Positions 48,620 to 61,500 of a stretch of DNA of 64,000 bases are shown piece by piece (the stretch's first letter is position 1; each line of letters opens with the position of its first letter). Made by a program: the position numbers and the translations under genes. The DNA is from Ophioderma brevispina (taxonomy: Eukaryota > Echinodermata > Ophiuroidea > Amphilepidida > Ophiodermatidae), in the NCBI GenBank assembly GCA_023653785.1, contig JAMKCH010012771.1:1-64000 (forward strand). Direction: 5' to 3'. A model generated the notes under the pieces. That model was not told the origin of the DNA. It did no database searches and was given only the letters and a program-made list of their open reading frames with translations.

Positions 48620-50446
48620 TGGGTTTGACAAACAATCGAAACCACATTCAGTGGGCCATTTTGAATAAGAAACAGTTGTTTCTTGTATTGTAAATACTGT
48701 CGTCAGTTAGTAACCATTCAGGTCTTTAACATACACCACTTAAACTAGCCGTTCATTTTATTTCATTTAAGTAACGCATTCCTAAGTAAACTCAAACTTT
48801 CACGCCCGTTTCTCAGAACTAGCATTATGCGATCGGAAACCCCCCCCTATGCAGAACCCACGACGATAATGATCTATAAATCCACATACACTGTTAAATT
48901 AAATACAACTACAAATCCCAGAATTTCCCACCGGCTGATTGGAAAAAGAAAGGCATTTTCGGCCGCAAAAGCTGCCCAAAATTTATGCATTTCGCAAGCC
49001 TTTTGTGTGTACGGAATGCTTAAACGTCTAATTTTAAAATGCAAAACGCCCCCGCCTAACGACAATTGACAGTGTTGAAGATATATTATAGAAATTAATA
49101 AAAATGAGGTTTAAATGCTTATGATCTACAAATCAAACAGAACTTGCGTTCTCAAGTGGTTGTCGATTGAAGTGTAAAACCCGCTATTTGTGACTTAATT
49201 TGGCCACTGTTTCACGGCTAGTGAGCAGATGCAACAGTTATTTTAACGAATGATTGGACCCTTGCGAAAAATTTCTGTTCTAACTTAGGCGTACAAAGTA
49301 GTAAAAATCAAAATTTTGCTTGGGGGGTCTTGTGAACTAAAAATGCTCAAATGGACCCCTTGTAACTGCCGATAACGGGCTGAACATGGGTCTTAAGGGC
49401 CGCACATACCCGGTTTTACACCTTTTCGGCCATGGGGCCCCCGGGGGGGGTGGAATCTGACGACCGCAAAAAAGTGAGTTAGCGTTATTTTTTCTTGTAG
49501 GGGCAAATTTTTCTGCTATTTTTGGTTTTTTTAGTATTGCTAAAAGAAATCCTACGATCATTACGCTTTTGTTTTTCAAGGACCATAAAAAGACAATGAC
49601 AATAAATTGGTATAAATTTGTGCTTTTGTTGTCTTTGTATTCGGATTTTCCTAAAAAATAGAAATTAATGAAATGAAAACCTTTTACATTTTGGTCTCAG
49701 AACCTGTATCAGCTGTTAGCACCTTCTGTTTTTTTTTTCAATTTGCCCATATTGGAATTTGGCTTGTTACGCAATTACGTGGATAGTCCAGGCTGAGCGT
49801 TTGGATTAAATTCCAAAAAGTCCAAAAATAGGCATATCCTATGTACGATTTCGTATTTAGATAGATGACTAAATTATCTTCTTTGGCATGTCCATAAACC
49901 TGGTCTTTTTCAAAACCAAATACCATTTAATAAAATTAAATGAAACTCATCCGTCCCAAACGACAGTGTATTGATCAAAAACTACTAAAGTGTATCACGA
50001 GGTTCCCTGATGATCACGTGTATTTGTTTCAATGTAACATTCACCGTGATATGTACCCTATTTCCCACCTTTTGCCTGATTTACGAGTTAACTAATAAGC
50101 ATATGATTAGTACTAGGATTTATCAGTGATTCAAGTTCAAGAATTGGATCACGTGGTTTTCCGATATGGAAATGGATATCGGAGTGTCCATGGGTCATAC
50201 CCACTCTCACGAACGAGTTCAAACCATGGTCTTGAAACGGAGTGCCGGGGAGACCGCAGCCGCAGACGAACTCCCAGGTGGTTGTGGTCAAATGTTGTTT
50301 TTGTTCAGGGATATTGGCGAAGTTATTTCAAATAATATATCCATGGATATACATTGCGGCAGGGTAAAATATGGATGATTCAAACACAATTTTCTCGTGT
50401 TAAAGAAATTATTTCGTGATAATCTTGACAAAGACATTGTATATAA
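48620..50446. other. non-coding spacer
   Basis: Contains one dispersed string shared with 42.8 kb (49457). No gene recognised. Confidence 0.4.
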
Positions 50447-50673
50447 GCACAGAGGACTGTTTCTAGGAGAGAAGCGCAGGACTCTATCGATTAGGTGGTG
50501 AGTTCGAGCCCTCCGAGGCAACTTGTTGTGTCCCGGGCAAGACACTTTATCTCGCTTGTCTCACTTCACCCCCTGTAATGGGAGCTTGTTTAGTGTTAGG
50601 GGTGTCCATACTGGCGCTGGTTATAGACTAGACGATATTGCTCAACAAGATGCTTAATTAAGGAAGTAGCAAG
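50447..50673 (+). repeat. SINE, 5' portion (tRNA head and body)
   Basis: GAAGCGCAGGACT (50472-50484) and the B box GAGTTCGAGCCCT (50501-50513) match the head of the SINE at 24484-24850, as does GGGCAAGACACTTTATCTC. No 3' tail follows here. The tail of the same family appears 5.4 kb away at 56144 in the same orientation, so I infer that one SINE was split. Confidence 0.65.
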
Positions 50674-51182
50674 ACATTTTTTTAGTAGAAGCGTTTCAAA
50701 CAACTTTTCTAGACTGATTTTTTTTGTGCTGATTACGAAGGCCAGTTGGCTTTTTGCTGAATTTTGAGTGCAACGGGGTCAAAATGTAAAAATTCAAAAT
50801 GGCCGCCAAATGCAACAATTTCATATTTATTTTTTTTATAAGAATGCATTTCTAACTCTATAGAACCGTCTCCTTTAAGCTGACATAGTTTCAATAACTT
50901 ACCACATAAGTTCCCTTTCCCCTTGACCTAATGTGAGAAATTCAAAATGGCCGCCAAAAATACTATGTAATAAATGAAAAATATACACTTCTCAAATGCA
51001 GGGAAAGGAAGACTACTTTATGCGATTTCACATCTAAATACCATGACATACTATTTCTAGGTTTTCTAGATAAGAAAGAGGCATAGCCTACTATGATATG
51101 CTTTGGTTAAATTGTTGTGTATATCACGTGGTAGCCTAGCTATAGGTGCCATACTTGTGGTATGCAAAATTGTAAATTGTAG

Positions 51183-51314
51183 ACGAGAATGTCTGGACCT
51201 TCTAAATGACTTGCAAGACATTTGGGAAAGGCCTAACAAACAGCATATCTTTCCCATATATTCCGTAGGAAGTGAAGGGAATCGTCAGAACGAGTACATG
51301 ATTAAGAATTATAG
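51183..51314 (+). other. exon-like open segment inside the 5.4-kb element, unproven
   Basis: A 132-base segment lies between AATTGTAG and a TATAG|GTATCC donor-like site, open in frame (ECLDLLNDLQDIWERPNKQ...). It is part of a 99-codon open frame (51103-51402). Amino acid use looks protein-like, but no family is recognised. Confidence 0.15.
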
Positions 51315-52039
51315 GTATCCTTCCCATTATTGTTGGTTCCCTCACTATTGTAGAGTTCAGTCCGCTGTTTTCCTTACAAACACACTTCCAAAAAATGCCT
51401 AAATCCAGTAAACTAAGACTGTCAGATATTATGTTCTTACCTTTCGATTAAACGATATTTGGGATCTTAAAATGCTGACACCTCCACTGCACCATTAGTA
51501 TAGTTAACGCTAGTGGCTCGAAGATGCCGTAGACAAGACCGCAAATAGAGCAGGAGCACGGCCAAGATCAAACGTCATCGTTTACCCACCACCCCCGGCC
51601 ACACACACACAAAGGTTTGATACTTGGTAGGTAGTGGACTCCCTCGATGTAAAATCTATGTAGTTATACTCTCAAATTGTGGTCACTTTTCAATAGGGGG
51701 GGCCAATTTAAGGTTACACAAGGTCAAACCTTTAAAATGCTCCCATCAAGTTGAAATGTATACCGCCATAAATTGTCAGTCTAATAAGTCATAGGATTCC
51801 AAAAATTTATATTTTTTTGTACCATCTATGACCATTGGTTTTGGAGTTATTAGGTAAAACTGGCTGAAATGGTAAAAATGGTCACTTTTCCATTTGTACA
51901 GGGTGTCAACTTCAGAAGTTGCTCCTATTTTGTGTAAAAATAAAAGTTGTTCGTCTAAGTTAATGTCTCAATAAGAACTAGTTTGGAGCATCTGTATAGC
52001 ATAGTTATCCTGTTATGCCGACCAAAGTAAGTCATAGGC

Positions 52040-53236
52040 CAGTGGCGTAGCTAGCATGTTCGGGGCCCGTGGACAAAACAACAATTGGTGCCCCTTCAGG
52101 TAATGCTCGAAAACTTGGATGAAAAGTTCAACAAGCCCCAATGAAATGACCAAAGACTTACATAATACTTTGAGATCCACGACCTCGGAAATCTTGATAA
52201 TTTTCAAATTTTATGAAATATGTGTTAGAGATGACATATTTTGTTTCCTCTAGAAGTTTATAGGGAGTACAATGGAACCTGGGTTTTTTCAGGGGGGCAA
52301 AGGGGGGGGCACATACATTTTCAGGGGCAAGCTATATTATTTTTTGTATTGTTTTCTTTTTTCATTTTAAATTGACACAATATGTGATGAAGAAGGAAAT
52401 CACTAATTTTTTCTGGGGGCATATTCCCCACAGGGCCCCTCTGTTTACCGCCACTGCTTTTCCCCGTCCCATCTCTTTAGGACCCTTTATTTCCGGGTCC
52501 CAATTCCCCATTTCTGCATAAACTAAGTGTTATACTTTTAATTAATAGCTTCAGGGCTGAACGTGCCATTGTGTCAACTATATACGGCAAGAAGTGGGTC
52601 CACAATTTCAAGAGAAACCACAGCAAGTCATCTTGGGCCATAACATGGGTCCTGAGTCACACTATCTTGCTGTTAGTCTTCTCCTTCCATTGCCTTTTTC
52701 TCCAAAATCGCATTTATCTAAACTTTCGGGGCCCCAATTCCTCATTATTCTAGAAAAACTAGTGCATAGACAGTAAATGCGTAAACATGCCGGTCTTGAA
52801 TTTCCATGGATCCCAAAATTGCAGTACAGATTAACTGCTTACCGACTATGAGCCCTTACAAGGGTCACTGCATCCAACGCCATTAGATTTTTAGAGGAGG
52901 CCACTGGTTAATTGGCTCATATTCATTTTAAATGCGACCCTGCCTACTTGACAGTAAAATATGGCCTTCCTCGCAATATCGGTATCAATAGACCTTGCTT
53001 ACCATTTACAACTCAGACATGGCCTCTTGTTTAACACCAGTCTAAGGCATTCTATACGGGGCCCTGATAATAACTACAGTGTGGTAGCATTATATTAGGC
53101 CCTGTTTTGAAAGTTTGGTAAATCTTTTTTGTTTCTCCCTCCCTCTCTCTCTCCTTTTTCCTTCAATTCTTGTGGCCCCTAACCTCTCGGTGCCTTGACT
53201 TTGTCCACACCTGTCCCATGGTAGCTACGCGCCGGG
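52040..53236. mobile_element. hAT-like non-autonomous element nested in the 5.4-kb element
   Basis: The left end CAGTGGCGTAGCTAGCATG and, as reverse complement, the right end CCGGCGCGTAGCTACCATG are inverted repeats that continue to a shared GTGGACAAA. CATAGG flanks both sides within an 8-base window (TCATAGGC and GCATAGGG), compatible with a decayed hAT-type 8-base duplication. CAGTGGCG ends are common among hAT elements. No transposase frame seen. Confidence 0.55.
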
Positions 53237-56040
53237 CATAGGGCACATAATTGCATTGGGTGTTTGACCTCTTTGACCCTTTGCATGGAAAAAATTTTTG
53301 TCGGTCAATATAGGCAACAAAATATTCCATTCAAATTTAGAAAAATTTTCCCAATTCTTGGGTTCAACTAATAAAAAAAAACTGTGGGACCTTAATATGC
53401 ATGCACATGCACACTTTATGTAGCAGGCACAAATGAACAATTTGGAGGATAATAGTGCCATAATTATGAACAAATTGTAACAGCAATAATGTGATCAGTT
53501 TTTTGAAGAATACCATAATTTACATAAATAAAATGCACGGAAAACCCTTTTAAATGTCTAGTAATTTATTTTAGGAAGGCTAAAGTAGCGGAGGATCTCA
53601 ATTGGAACGAAAAAAATACATCAGTAAATTGGAAAAAATTTAAATGGTCGAAAGCAAGAAACTCATATTTTGGCAAAAACAAAAATGCGTTTATAAAAAA
53701 CTCTTCTTCAAATCTCACCGTACTAACTTCCTATATGCTGGAAACTCACTATATAATATAGATCAAAAGGTCATTGCCCCTATAAGTTTATTTGGGGGGG
53801 GGTTCAAACTGTGAGAAATTAAAAGAGAACTAATGTTGGGGTTATGTGGAATATGGTGGTTGAATTATACCTAATTTTGAAATATCAAATTTGGTGCTCT
53901 TAATCCAAGGATATCTGGAAATATCAGAACCATGGGTCTATAGAAAAGAAGAGCCATTGGTTTGATCCCTTGTGAGACTTTCATTTCTTTCTGACAAAAT
54001 TAAAATCTGAAAATGTGGTAGACATTACAGCTGTCAAATTCTAATTTTTTTAAATCATGTCTATTAAACATTTGATTTTTTCCCTGCAAAATAAGTTGTA
54101 AAAATAAAATCTCCAACAATGAGTATTTTATGGGGTAATATAATTATAAGACACAATATAGCAGAGTTCTGTTCATTATATAGAATGATCAATCTTGAAT
54201 GATTTTATATTTATTTAACTGACATTCGCATTGGAAACAGATTCAAATTTGGGCAAATTGGTGAATATATTAAAATGTTCTGTCATAACTTTGGTTTATA
54301 ACTTCACAAGTTGATTATGGTAAGTCATGCATTCCAACCCGTCTTAAAGAAGAATAAGGAATCGAGACCTGAGTTGCTTTGAAAAAACTCATATTTTATG
54401 TTAAAGTTTTGAGAAAGCTGTATATGGCGCAATTCGAAAGGCCATATATAGATTTTTGAATCTACAACCCAAAGCTTTCTGCATTAGTTACGGAGAAGAA
54501 AATTTGATATGAAATAAATTGTGATAACCTTTCTTTATGTTTTTTTCAAACAGAAGATAGAGTTCAAAACAAAATGCTTGCTTCCAGTCATTCGTTTTGT
54601 TATTATTCTCATTACCTTAGAGTAATCTCTACGATGAACTTTCTGGAACAGATGCATGTAACTCTTGTAAATGCACTGAAGGTTATGACCATCTTGTATG
54701 GTGTTCTAAAAATATTTATTGAAATCAGGTTAGGATTGTATATTTCCTTGATGACTCTTCCTTTTCAGTAGTTTAAGAAATGATTGGTGGAACATCGAAG
54801 AAAACCGCATGCGACTTTAATAACGGTTAATAATGTTTTTTGCATCATATTGTTCATAAATGAAAGATGATATAAAATTGAACATCACTTTTCCTGGTTT
54901 TTTAAAAAATATGCTGAACATAATAAATGCAGACGTATCTCTTTTGAGGGTTTTAACGAAAAAATAATGAATCATTTTAAAGTGAATGGTGTCAGCACTA
55001 TATAGACATTCTTGTATTCATTTGCTGTAGTCAAATGTTGAATAAGGTATGTTAGTCTTATGTTTAGGTATGCCGATATCATTTTTGGAATGTATGTTGC
55101 TAAGCTTAGTTCTCAAAAGTAAGTTCGAAAGGATAAATAGCATAATTGCCACATATTTTCCTTCACTTAATTACTGAATAACAGTAATTCTGATATTGGG
55201 AGATATAACCATGCATTGGGCTTTTTAAATGCATTGTCATTCCCTGTGAACATGGTGAAAGAGAGAACTCTAGTCAACCAATCCAGGCATTCCAGTCTCT
55301 TTTTTAATTTGCATACATTGTAAACAGACCATATGCAATACCAGTCACCTTTTGACTTTTCAGTGATAAATGATGCATTTTGGTAGCCCATTTGTAATTT
55401 TTGATCCCTTGCAACTCAAAGCCAGAAGTTACACTGTTACCAAATATAAGTCAGAAAGTTGTATCAAACACTTATACTAACAGGTATAATGAAGTGACTT
55501 TTTTTAACAATCCTGGTTTAGAACCTATACAATCGGTCTAGTATTTTTTAGCGGCCATTTTGAATTTGATCAACATTTAGCCCTTGGGCTACAACTTAAG
55601 CGGAGAAGTTGATAATAATATACCCACCAATATACTCACCTTCAAGAGCAGTATGTTATAAAACTGAATTATTTATTTTTTTTTTTTTTTTTTTTTTAAG
55701 TGTTAATTTTGTATGAGTTTTGGCGGACCATCTGAATTTGGTCCCAGATTTTTACCAATTTTATACCCCTTTTAAGCTAGATTTTTGATTAATAATTAGT
55801 GATAATATACTCAGTTGCAAGGGTCTGTGTAGAAAGAGTAAGTTTAATGTCTGTTAACTGTGAAAATAACGAATTTATCTCTTTGGCATAATTTTAGTGG
55901 TATTTTTGGCGGCCATTTTGAATTTCCGTGAATTTTGACCCCTTTGCACTCAAAATACAGCAAGCAACGGCATTTTTCGTGCTCAGCATAAAAAATCAGT
56001 CTAAGAAACAATGTTTTCAAATGTTTCTACTAAAAAATGC

Positions 56041-56206
56041 CTCATGAAGTTTCTTTTCCATGAATTTGGTCTTGTCTAATTATAATTGGCTGCCGAATTT
56101 CATTATGTTGTGAAAGTATTCTATATCCTAGCGGAATAAATGTAAAAGCGCTTTGAGACATTGTACAAAGCGCTATATAAATACTGCATTTATTTATTTA
56201 TTTATT
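56041..56206 (+). repeat. SINE, 3' portion with L2-like tail
   Basis: AAAAGCGCTTTGAGACATTG and AAAGCGCTATATAAATA form the LINE-like tail, followed by a TTTA repeat (56188-56206). Added to 50447-50673 the length is about 393 bases, close to the 367-base intact relative at 24.5 kb. Confidence 0.65.
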
Positions 56207-58795
56207 GAACGAAACCGAGACTGATTTCTCCACACAAAATATTGATCAGTCGAATGCAGCCAAATTACTGCAAATGAAATGAAATAACATAAGCCAACCA
56301 TTAAGTTGTAGAATTACATTTAAGTTGCCAAATGGGCTGTTTTAACGAACCGTCCAAATGTCATAAGCAAATTGACATTAATCACTCTAACCAGTCCAAA
56401 CTCAATGTCCTAGCTATATAGCAGCTATGTAGGTCAAAATTGGAATGTGCTATTCATTAATGCCGTACGAAACTTCCGCTTGGCGCAAAATCACTGTGAG
56501 ACTACAACGCAACGTCTAATACTGAAGCAAAACAAAATAAATTGTGCACTCGATCATGTTCATCTCACAATACTTTTAAGTTTGGACCCATTCTAATATG
56601 TTGTCTGCATGCTTACTTGAGTTGCAGTATTCAAGTGTTTAGATTTATTATAAAATTTTCTCGCTTCGCGTTCACTATGCCTTTATAGTATTAAAAAAAG
56701 TTGATTGAAATATGGATCCATGGGCGATCACAAACACCACTGGATAGCGCTTCCTCCTATCGTTCCTGTTTACAATCCTGTACAAGTGTTTCAAGAAAAA
56801 AGTTATACCTAGCAGATAAAATGACCATTCTCCTCCTCGTACATGGTGCGTAGTCTATTTTAGTTGGTTAAAGAGGATTGCGATAAAAATATTTACCTGA
56901 TAAATAGATTTTCAAATTCAATCATTATTTTGTATTTGAAGACAGTTTAAAGACACCTAAATCCCCTTACACCTGGGATACTTTTGGCACAGATTTTGAA
57001 AGCGCCGCCATGCTATGCGCATTTGCCCGTGGAATGTTTAAGATATTGCATCTGAAGCAAATCGCCTATAATCAGATCGTGTGATTGTCCGATATTAAGG
57101 AACGTAAATGATGCAATTGTGCGCGTATGAGTTAGTAGGTGTACTCAAGCGAGATAGATAGATTCTCCTGTACACAATTTAAACCTGATTTAATCTGATT
57201 TAAACCTTCAAATTGATTTAAAATACAGATTCTGAACGAAGGTATTAAAAGAAAACATGCAGTAAGTTGAATACCACGCTACTCCTTATGGTCTAGAGGG
57301 AAAAAATAAGAATCTAGAAAATTGTTAATACTTAAAGACACAATCAGTGATCCGACCGAAAGAGTCAAAATGTCTGAATTTTGCAGAAATAGCTTAAAAG
57401 TGAAGGACGAGTCTGTAGAATATGCTTACATTATTTTTTTCAACTGAAAAATTGTCAGAAAGGAAGAAAACAGCAGTTTTCAAAGATATGAATCTCCATT
57501 CAACTGCGTGTTGTAGTAAGTGTCCGTACGGACAGTAATGACTAAAATATCCGATTCTGTTCTTATTAGGTTGCTTTAGTTCTTATCATTTGTAGGTAAG
57601 CTGGGATACAATTGATGATCTGATCTGATATTAAGATAGATGAATTTAATTGTAATTAGATTGAAAATGAAAGTCCAGTGGGTTAAACAACATTTGCTTT
57701 AATTTATACCTGCGGGAAATTGTCACAAGCTACTGAAGCTCCTATATTGTTTTGACTTTTTTTCTGGGACACTCTACATAATATGTATTGCTTCCTTGTT
57801 TTAGACCCTGAACTTTCAGAGATGTAGTCTTCTAAACAGGAAACCCACGAGAGCAGTGGAAAACACCTGTTACCACTACTTGTAATACCAGGCAGTTGAT
57901 CACATAATATTGAAGTAAGTTCCCAACAGAAGCAGTAATACAACCTAATATGGAATGTTGTTTTTATGCCAATTAACAAAATACAAACATACTACGGAAA
58001 TCTGTGGCGAGTGAGGGTGGGGAGTAACTGGTTGTTTCCTAAGGGACGTGTCTCCGAGGGTATGTCCGTGGACCCGATTTTATACAACCATGGATAACCT
58101 TTATTCCGGTATGATGCTCAAATTAAAGAGCAATGTTGCCAATGTTACAACTTAAAATTAACCCGGGGGGTATGGACATGCCAACCTAACAGCAACAGAA
58201 ATACATCAACTTCCGGCGTAACCCGAGTGCTAGTCTTATTCAAAAACTTAACGGTATGAGGGCGCTCTTACGCATATCGAACGGTCACACACAGACTTGA
58301 CTGAAGGCTAGGCCTGGTCACGAATATTTAAATCTAAATGACTGTTATTGGAAATTACACTGTTTGGCAGCGAGGTTAATCCAATAACCTCGACGGATTT
58401 TGACGTCAATAATTTTTTCCCTAAATTATCACGATATTACTAAGATCTTTTGAACGAAGGTTTAAGAGGTGATTTTGTAATGTCACTGAGACAGAGACTG
58501 CCATAGTAAATGCACGTAACATTTCCCAAAATTACAGTTTGGAAATACCCAATGCCCAAATCGAGCAGATCGTGTCCTAACACCCCCCCCCTTAACCGAA
58601 ATGTCTAAATTTATGCCAAATTTCGAAAATGTTGCCACGTTTCGGGAAAGTTCTGCTTTGCGTTGCAACAACTGTTTATTAAAAATAGTATGTGAAATGT
58701 TTAAGAAAAATACATTTGTATCCAGAAAGTGGTCGTCATAGTCCCACCAGTAAAGTCAGCAGCGAGTTTCAGTTCATATGAATTTTACACACCCG
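56207..58795. other. non-coding spacer
   Basis: No gene or repeat recognised; C-run at about 58583. Confidence 0.4.
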
Positions 58796-58827
<32 letters not shown>

Positions 58828-58890
58828 AAAAAAAAAAAAAAAACACAAAAACAAAAAAAAAAAAAAAAAAAAAAAAAAACAAAAAAAACA
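58796..58890 (+). repeat. poly-A tract
   Basis: About 95 bases of almost pure A broken by G and CAC. It could be a retroposon tail, but no retroposon body is recognised to its left. Confidence 0.9.
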
Positions 58891-59664
58891 TTTCGTTTAG
58901 GTGAATGATCTCATACTCCGGTCTAATACCCTTCAACAACAATAACAAAAAATGTTCAGGTTTCATAGAGTTGTTTTTGAAAGCAACGCCACTTTTTACT
59001 CGACGGCAACTACTATCCGTCGACGTTATTTTGCTATCGCAACCCGCCCACTCCCGGCAACCCGTTTAATGTTTCTTGTTGGCGTATACTTGTTTCTTTT
59101 TTTCATATAAACATAAACAAAATAGGAAGATCGAGTATGTTGCTATAGCAACACAATTTGCGGTGCAACGGACGGAATTGGGGTTTTGGATTTTTTCACA
59201 TCGTAAGTGGTATACAACAGATTTTCCAAGTCTCTATTTGCGCCCTCTTGACATTGAGAAATCCGAGTTTGCAAGGGTGGCGCATCGGAGTGGTGGGAGG
59301 GGTAGAGTTCCAAGGTGATTTTTTACGGCAATTCCCTTGGCTGACAGCGAATCGTGATTTTTTTATTTTATTTATTTTTTTATTTTTTGCACTGGAACTT
59401 GTCCCCACGAAACTACAGGGCTGGCTATATACCCCTAGGATTTTAAAAGAGAGGCTGAGTAATAAAAAGTGCCTTTATCTAATCAATATAGGTGATAGTT
59501 CCTGGAAAACAAATATTCAATAATACTTATATATAATTATTAAATATAATTAATATTACTGGAAAAAATAATATCAGGATTTCAGAGAGATATTTTAAAC
59601 GTACCGAGATATTGTTTCAAGTGTACATCCTGTCAGTGGGCCTGCTATAGACCTATAATACACT
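58891..59664. other. non-coding spacer
   Basis: Nothing recognised. Confidence 0.4.
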
Positions 59665-60911
59665 ATCAATATGGCTTATTATATTCACCGAAACGAAACG
59701 AAATCAAATTGATATTTTTCAAAGTTGTCACTTTTCCCAAAAGTGATAATCAACGAAACGAAGTTTATCCGGCTATTTCTGAATGAATTTAGAAATTTAT
59801 TTAGATGCAGATAGTCACAGCGCATCTTTCGATACCAATTTCAAAGTTGTCACTCACTCCCATCAGGTGCAAAGAGCCCGGATTGTTGATTAAGAAACAA
59901 AATGTCAGGGCTATTTATGAATTAATTATGAATTTATTTCGATTGTAAATTTTGCAGCTAGTCACGGCAGATGTTTTGATACCATTTTCAAAATTGTCAC
60001 TCACTCCCAGCATGTGCAGTGAGCCAGTTTCGTTGTTCATCGCTTTTTGCCACTTGACGGTAGTGAGTGACAACTTTGGAATTGGTATCAAAAGATGCGC
60101 TGTGACTATCTACATACATAATTACATTAAAAATAAAATTTCATCATTTATTCAGAAATAGCCAGGAAAACTTCGTTTCGTTGATGATCATTTTTGGCAA
60201 AAAGTGATAAACGACGAAACGGGCTAACTGCACCTGCTGGGAGTGAGTGATGACTTTGAAATTGGTATCAAAACATCTGTGTGAATATCTGTATAATTTG
60301 CAATCGAAAACAAACCATAATTCATGAATTCTCAATCAACAATCCGGGCTCATTGTACCTGGTGGGAGTGAGTGACAACTTTGAAATTAGTACAAGAACA
60401 TCCTCTGTGGGACGGTCTCTGCATCATTTATAATCGAAATAAATTTCAAATTTCATTCAGAAATAGCCGAGAAAACTTCGTTTCGTTGATTATCACTTTT
60501 GGCAAATTTGGCAAAAAGTGATAAACAACGAAACGGGCTCACTGGACGTGCCAAGAGTGAGTGACAACTTTGAAATTGGTATCAAAACATCTGCGGTGAC
60601 TATCTGCAAAATTTGGAATCGAAATACACAATTCTTTCAGAAATAGCCCTGACAACTTTGTTTCTTAATCAACAATCCGGGCTCATTGTACCTGGTGGGA
60701 GTGAGTGACAACTTTGGAATTGGTATCAAAACATCTGTGTGAATATCTGTATAATTTGCAATCGAAAACAAACCATAATTCATGAATTCTCAATCAACAA
60801 TCCGGGCTCATTGTACCTGGTGGGAGTGAGTGACAACTTTGAAAAGTATCAATTTGATTTCGTTTCGTTTCATTTCGTTTCGATTCGGTGAATATAATAA
60901 GCCATCAATAT
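59665..60911. mobile_element. complete foldback element with 8-base target duplication
   Basis: The direct repeat ATCAATAT lies at 59665-59672 and 60904-60911. Between them (59673-60903, 1231 bases) the element begins GGCTTATTATATTCACCGAA and ends in its complement, with one mismatch in the first 21 bases. The arms consist of alternating modules: GAGTGACAACTTTGAAATTG/GTATCAAAACATCTG direct at about 60063, 60240, 60365, 60556, 60702 and 60822, and inverted at about 59836 and 59978; and AACGAAACG/GTGATAA hairpins. An 8-base duplication fits hAT, P or TU-like foldback transposition. No coding frame, so it depends on an outside transposase. Confidence 0.85.
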
Positions 60912-61239
60912 TTTACTTATTGTTAATTAAAAAGTGAGCAACTTTGAGTAAGTCTTATGCATTGATTGGTATACAATCCTCTTTGCGTAAGGTATACCCA
61001 ATTTTGACTAAGATTTTACTCAACAGAAAGTGTTGGTCCCTTTTAAACCAACACTACAATTTGGGATGCGTATACTAAGAGTTTTAACCCTCCCCTAGTG
61101 AATTTCCTCCGGTGCCCTAACCAGCTTCCGGGTAATCTTTATCTTATCCTTTCCGGTCATTTTAGCGACAAAGGTCATAGGGTAGCACTTTCATTGGGTT
61201 TAGGGTATTCTGTCAAAGTTGAAGGGTGGGAAGCGCATA
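60912..61239. other. non-coding spacer
   Basis: Nothing recognised. Confidence 0.4.
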
Positions 61240-61500
61240 GTTTTTGGTATCTTCTCCGTTCTCCTTTCTCTTCTTCCCTTTTTCTTTCTTCTCTTCTCTC
61301 TTCCCTTTCTCTTCTTCCCTCTTTCTTTTTTCTCTTCTCCTTTCCCCTTTATCTTCTTCCCTCTTTCCCTCTCTTCTTCTTTCCCCTTTCTTCTCTCTTT
61401 CCTCTTTCCCTCTCTTCTTCTTTCCCCTTTCTTCTCTCTTTCCTCCTTTTTCTTTCTCTTTTTCTCTTCTTCCTCCCTTTTTCCCTTTCCATTTTTTGCT
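61240..61500 (+). repeat. CT-rich polypyrimidine block
   Basis: Loose TTCCC/TCTTC repeat with an internal duplication of CCCTCTCTTCTTCTTTCCCC at about 61369 and 61410. The 151-codon and overlapping frames here are compositional. Confidence 0.85.

Larger units (their letters stand above)
50674..56040. mobile_element. 5.4-kb inverted-repeat element with modular arms
   Basis: The left end CATTTTTTTAGTAGAA and the right end (reverse complement GCATTTTTTAGTAGAA) begin inverted arms that share CTAGACTGATTTTTT or a close variant, GAATTTTGAGTGCAA, GGGGTCAAAAT and AAATTCAAAATGGCCGCCAA. The arms are modular: the GGCGGCCATTTTGAATTT string (or complement) occurs at about 50790 and 50943 on the left and 55551, 55724 (diverged) and 55911 on the right. 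No transposase is recognised in the interior. A possible weak extension of the repeat outward to 50643 and 56075 leaves the exact ends uncertain. Confidence 0.65.
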
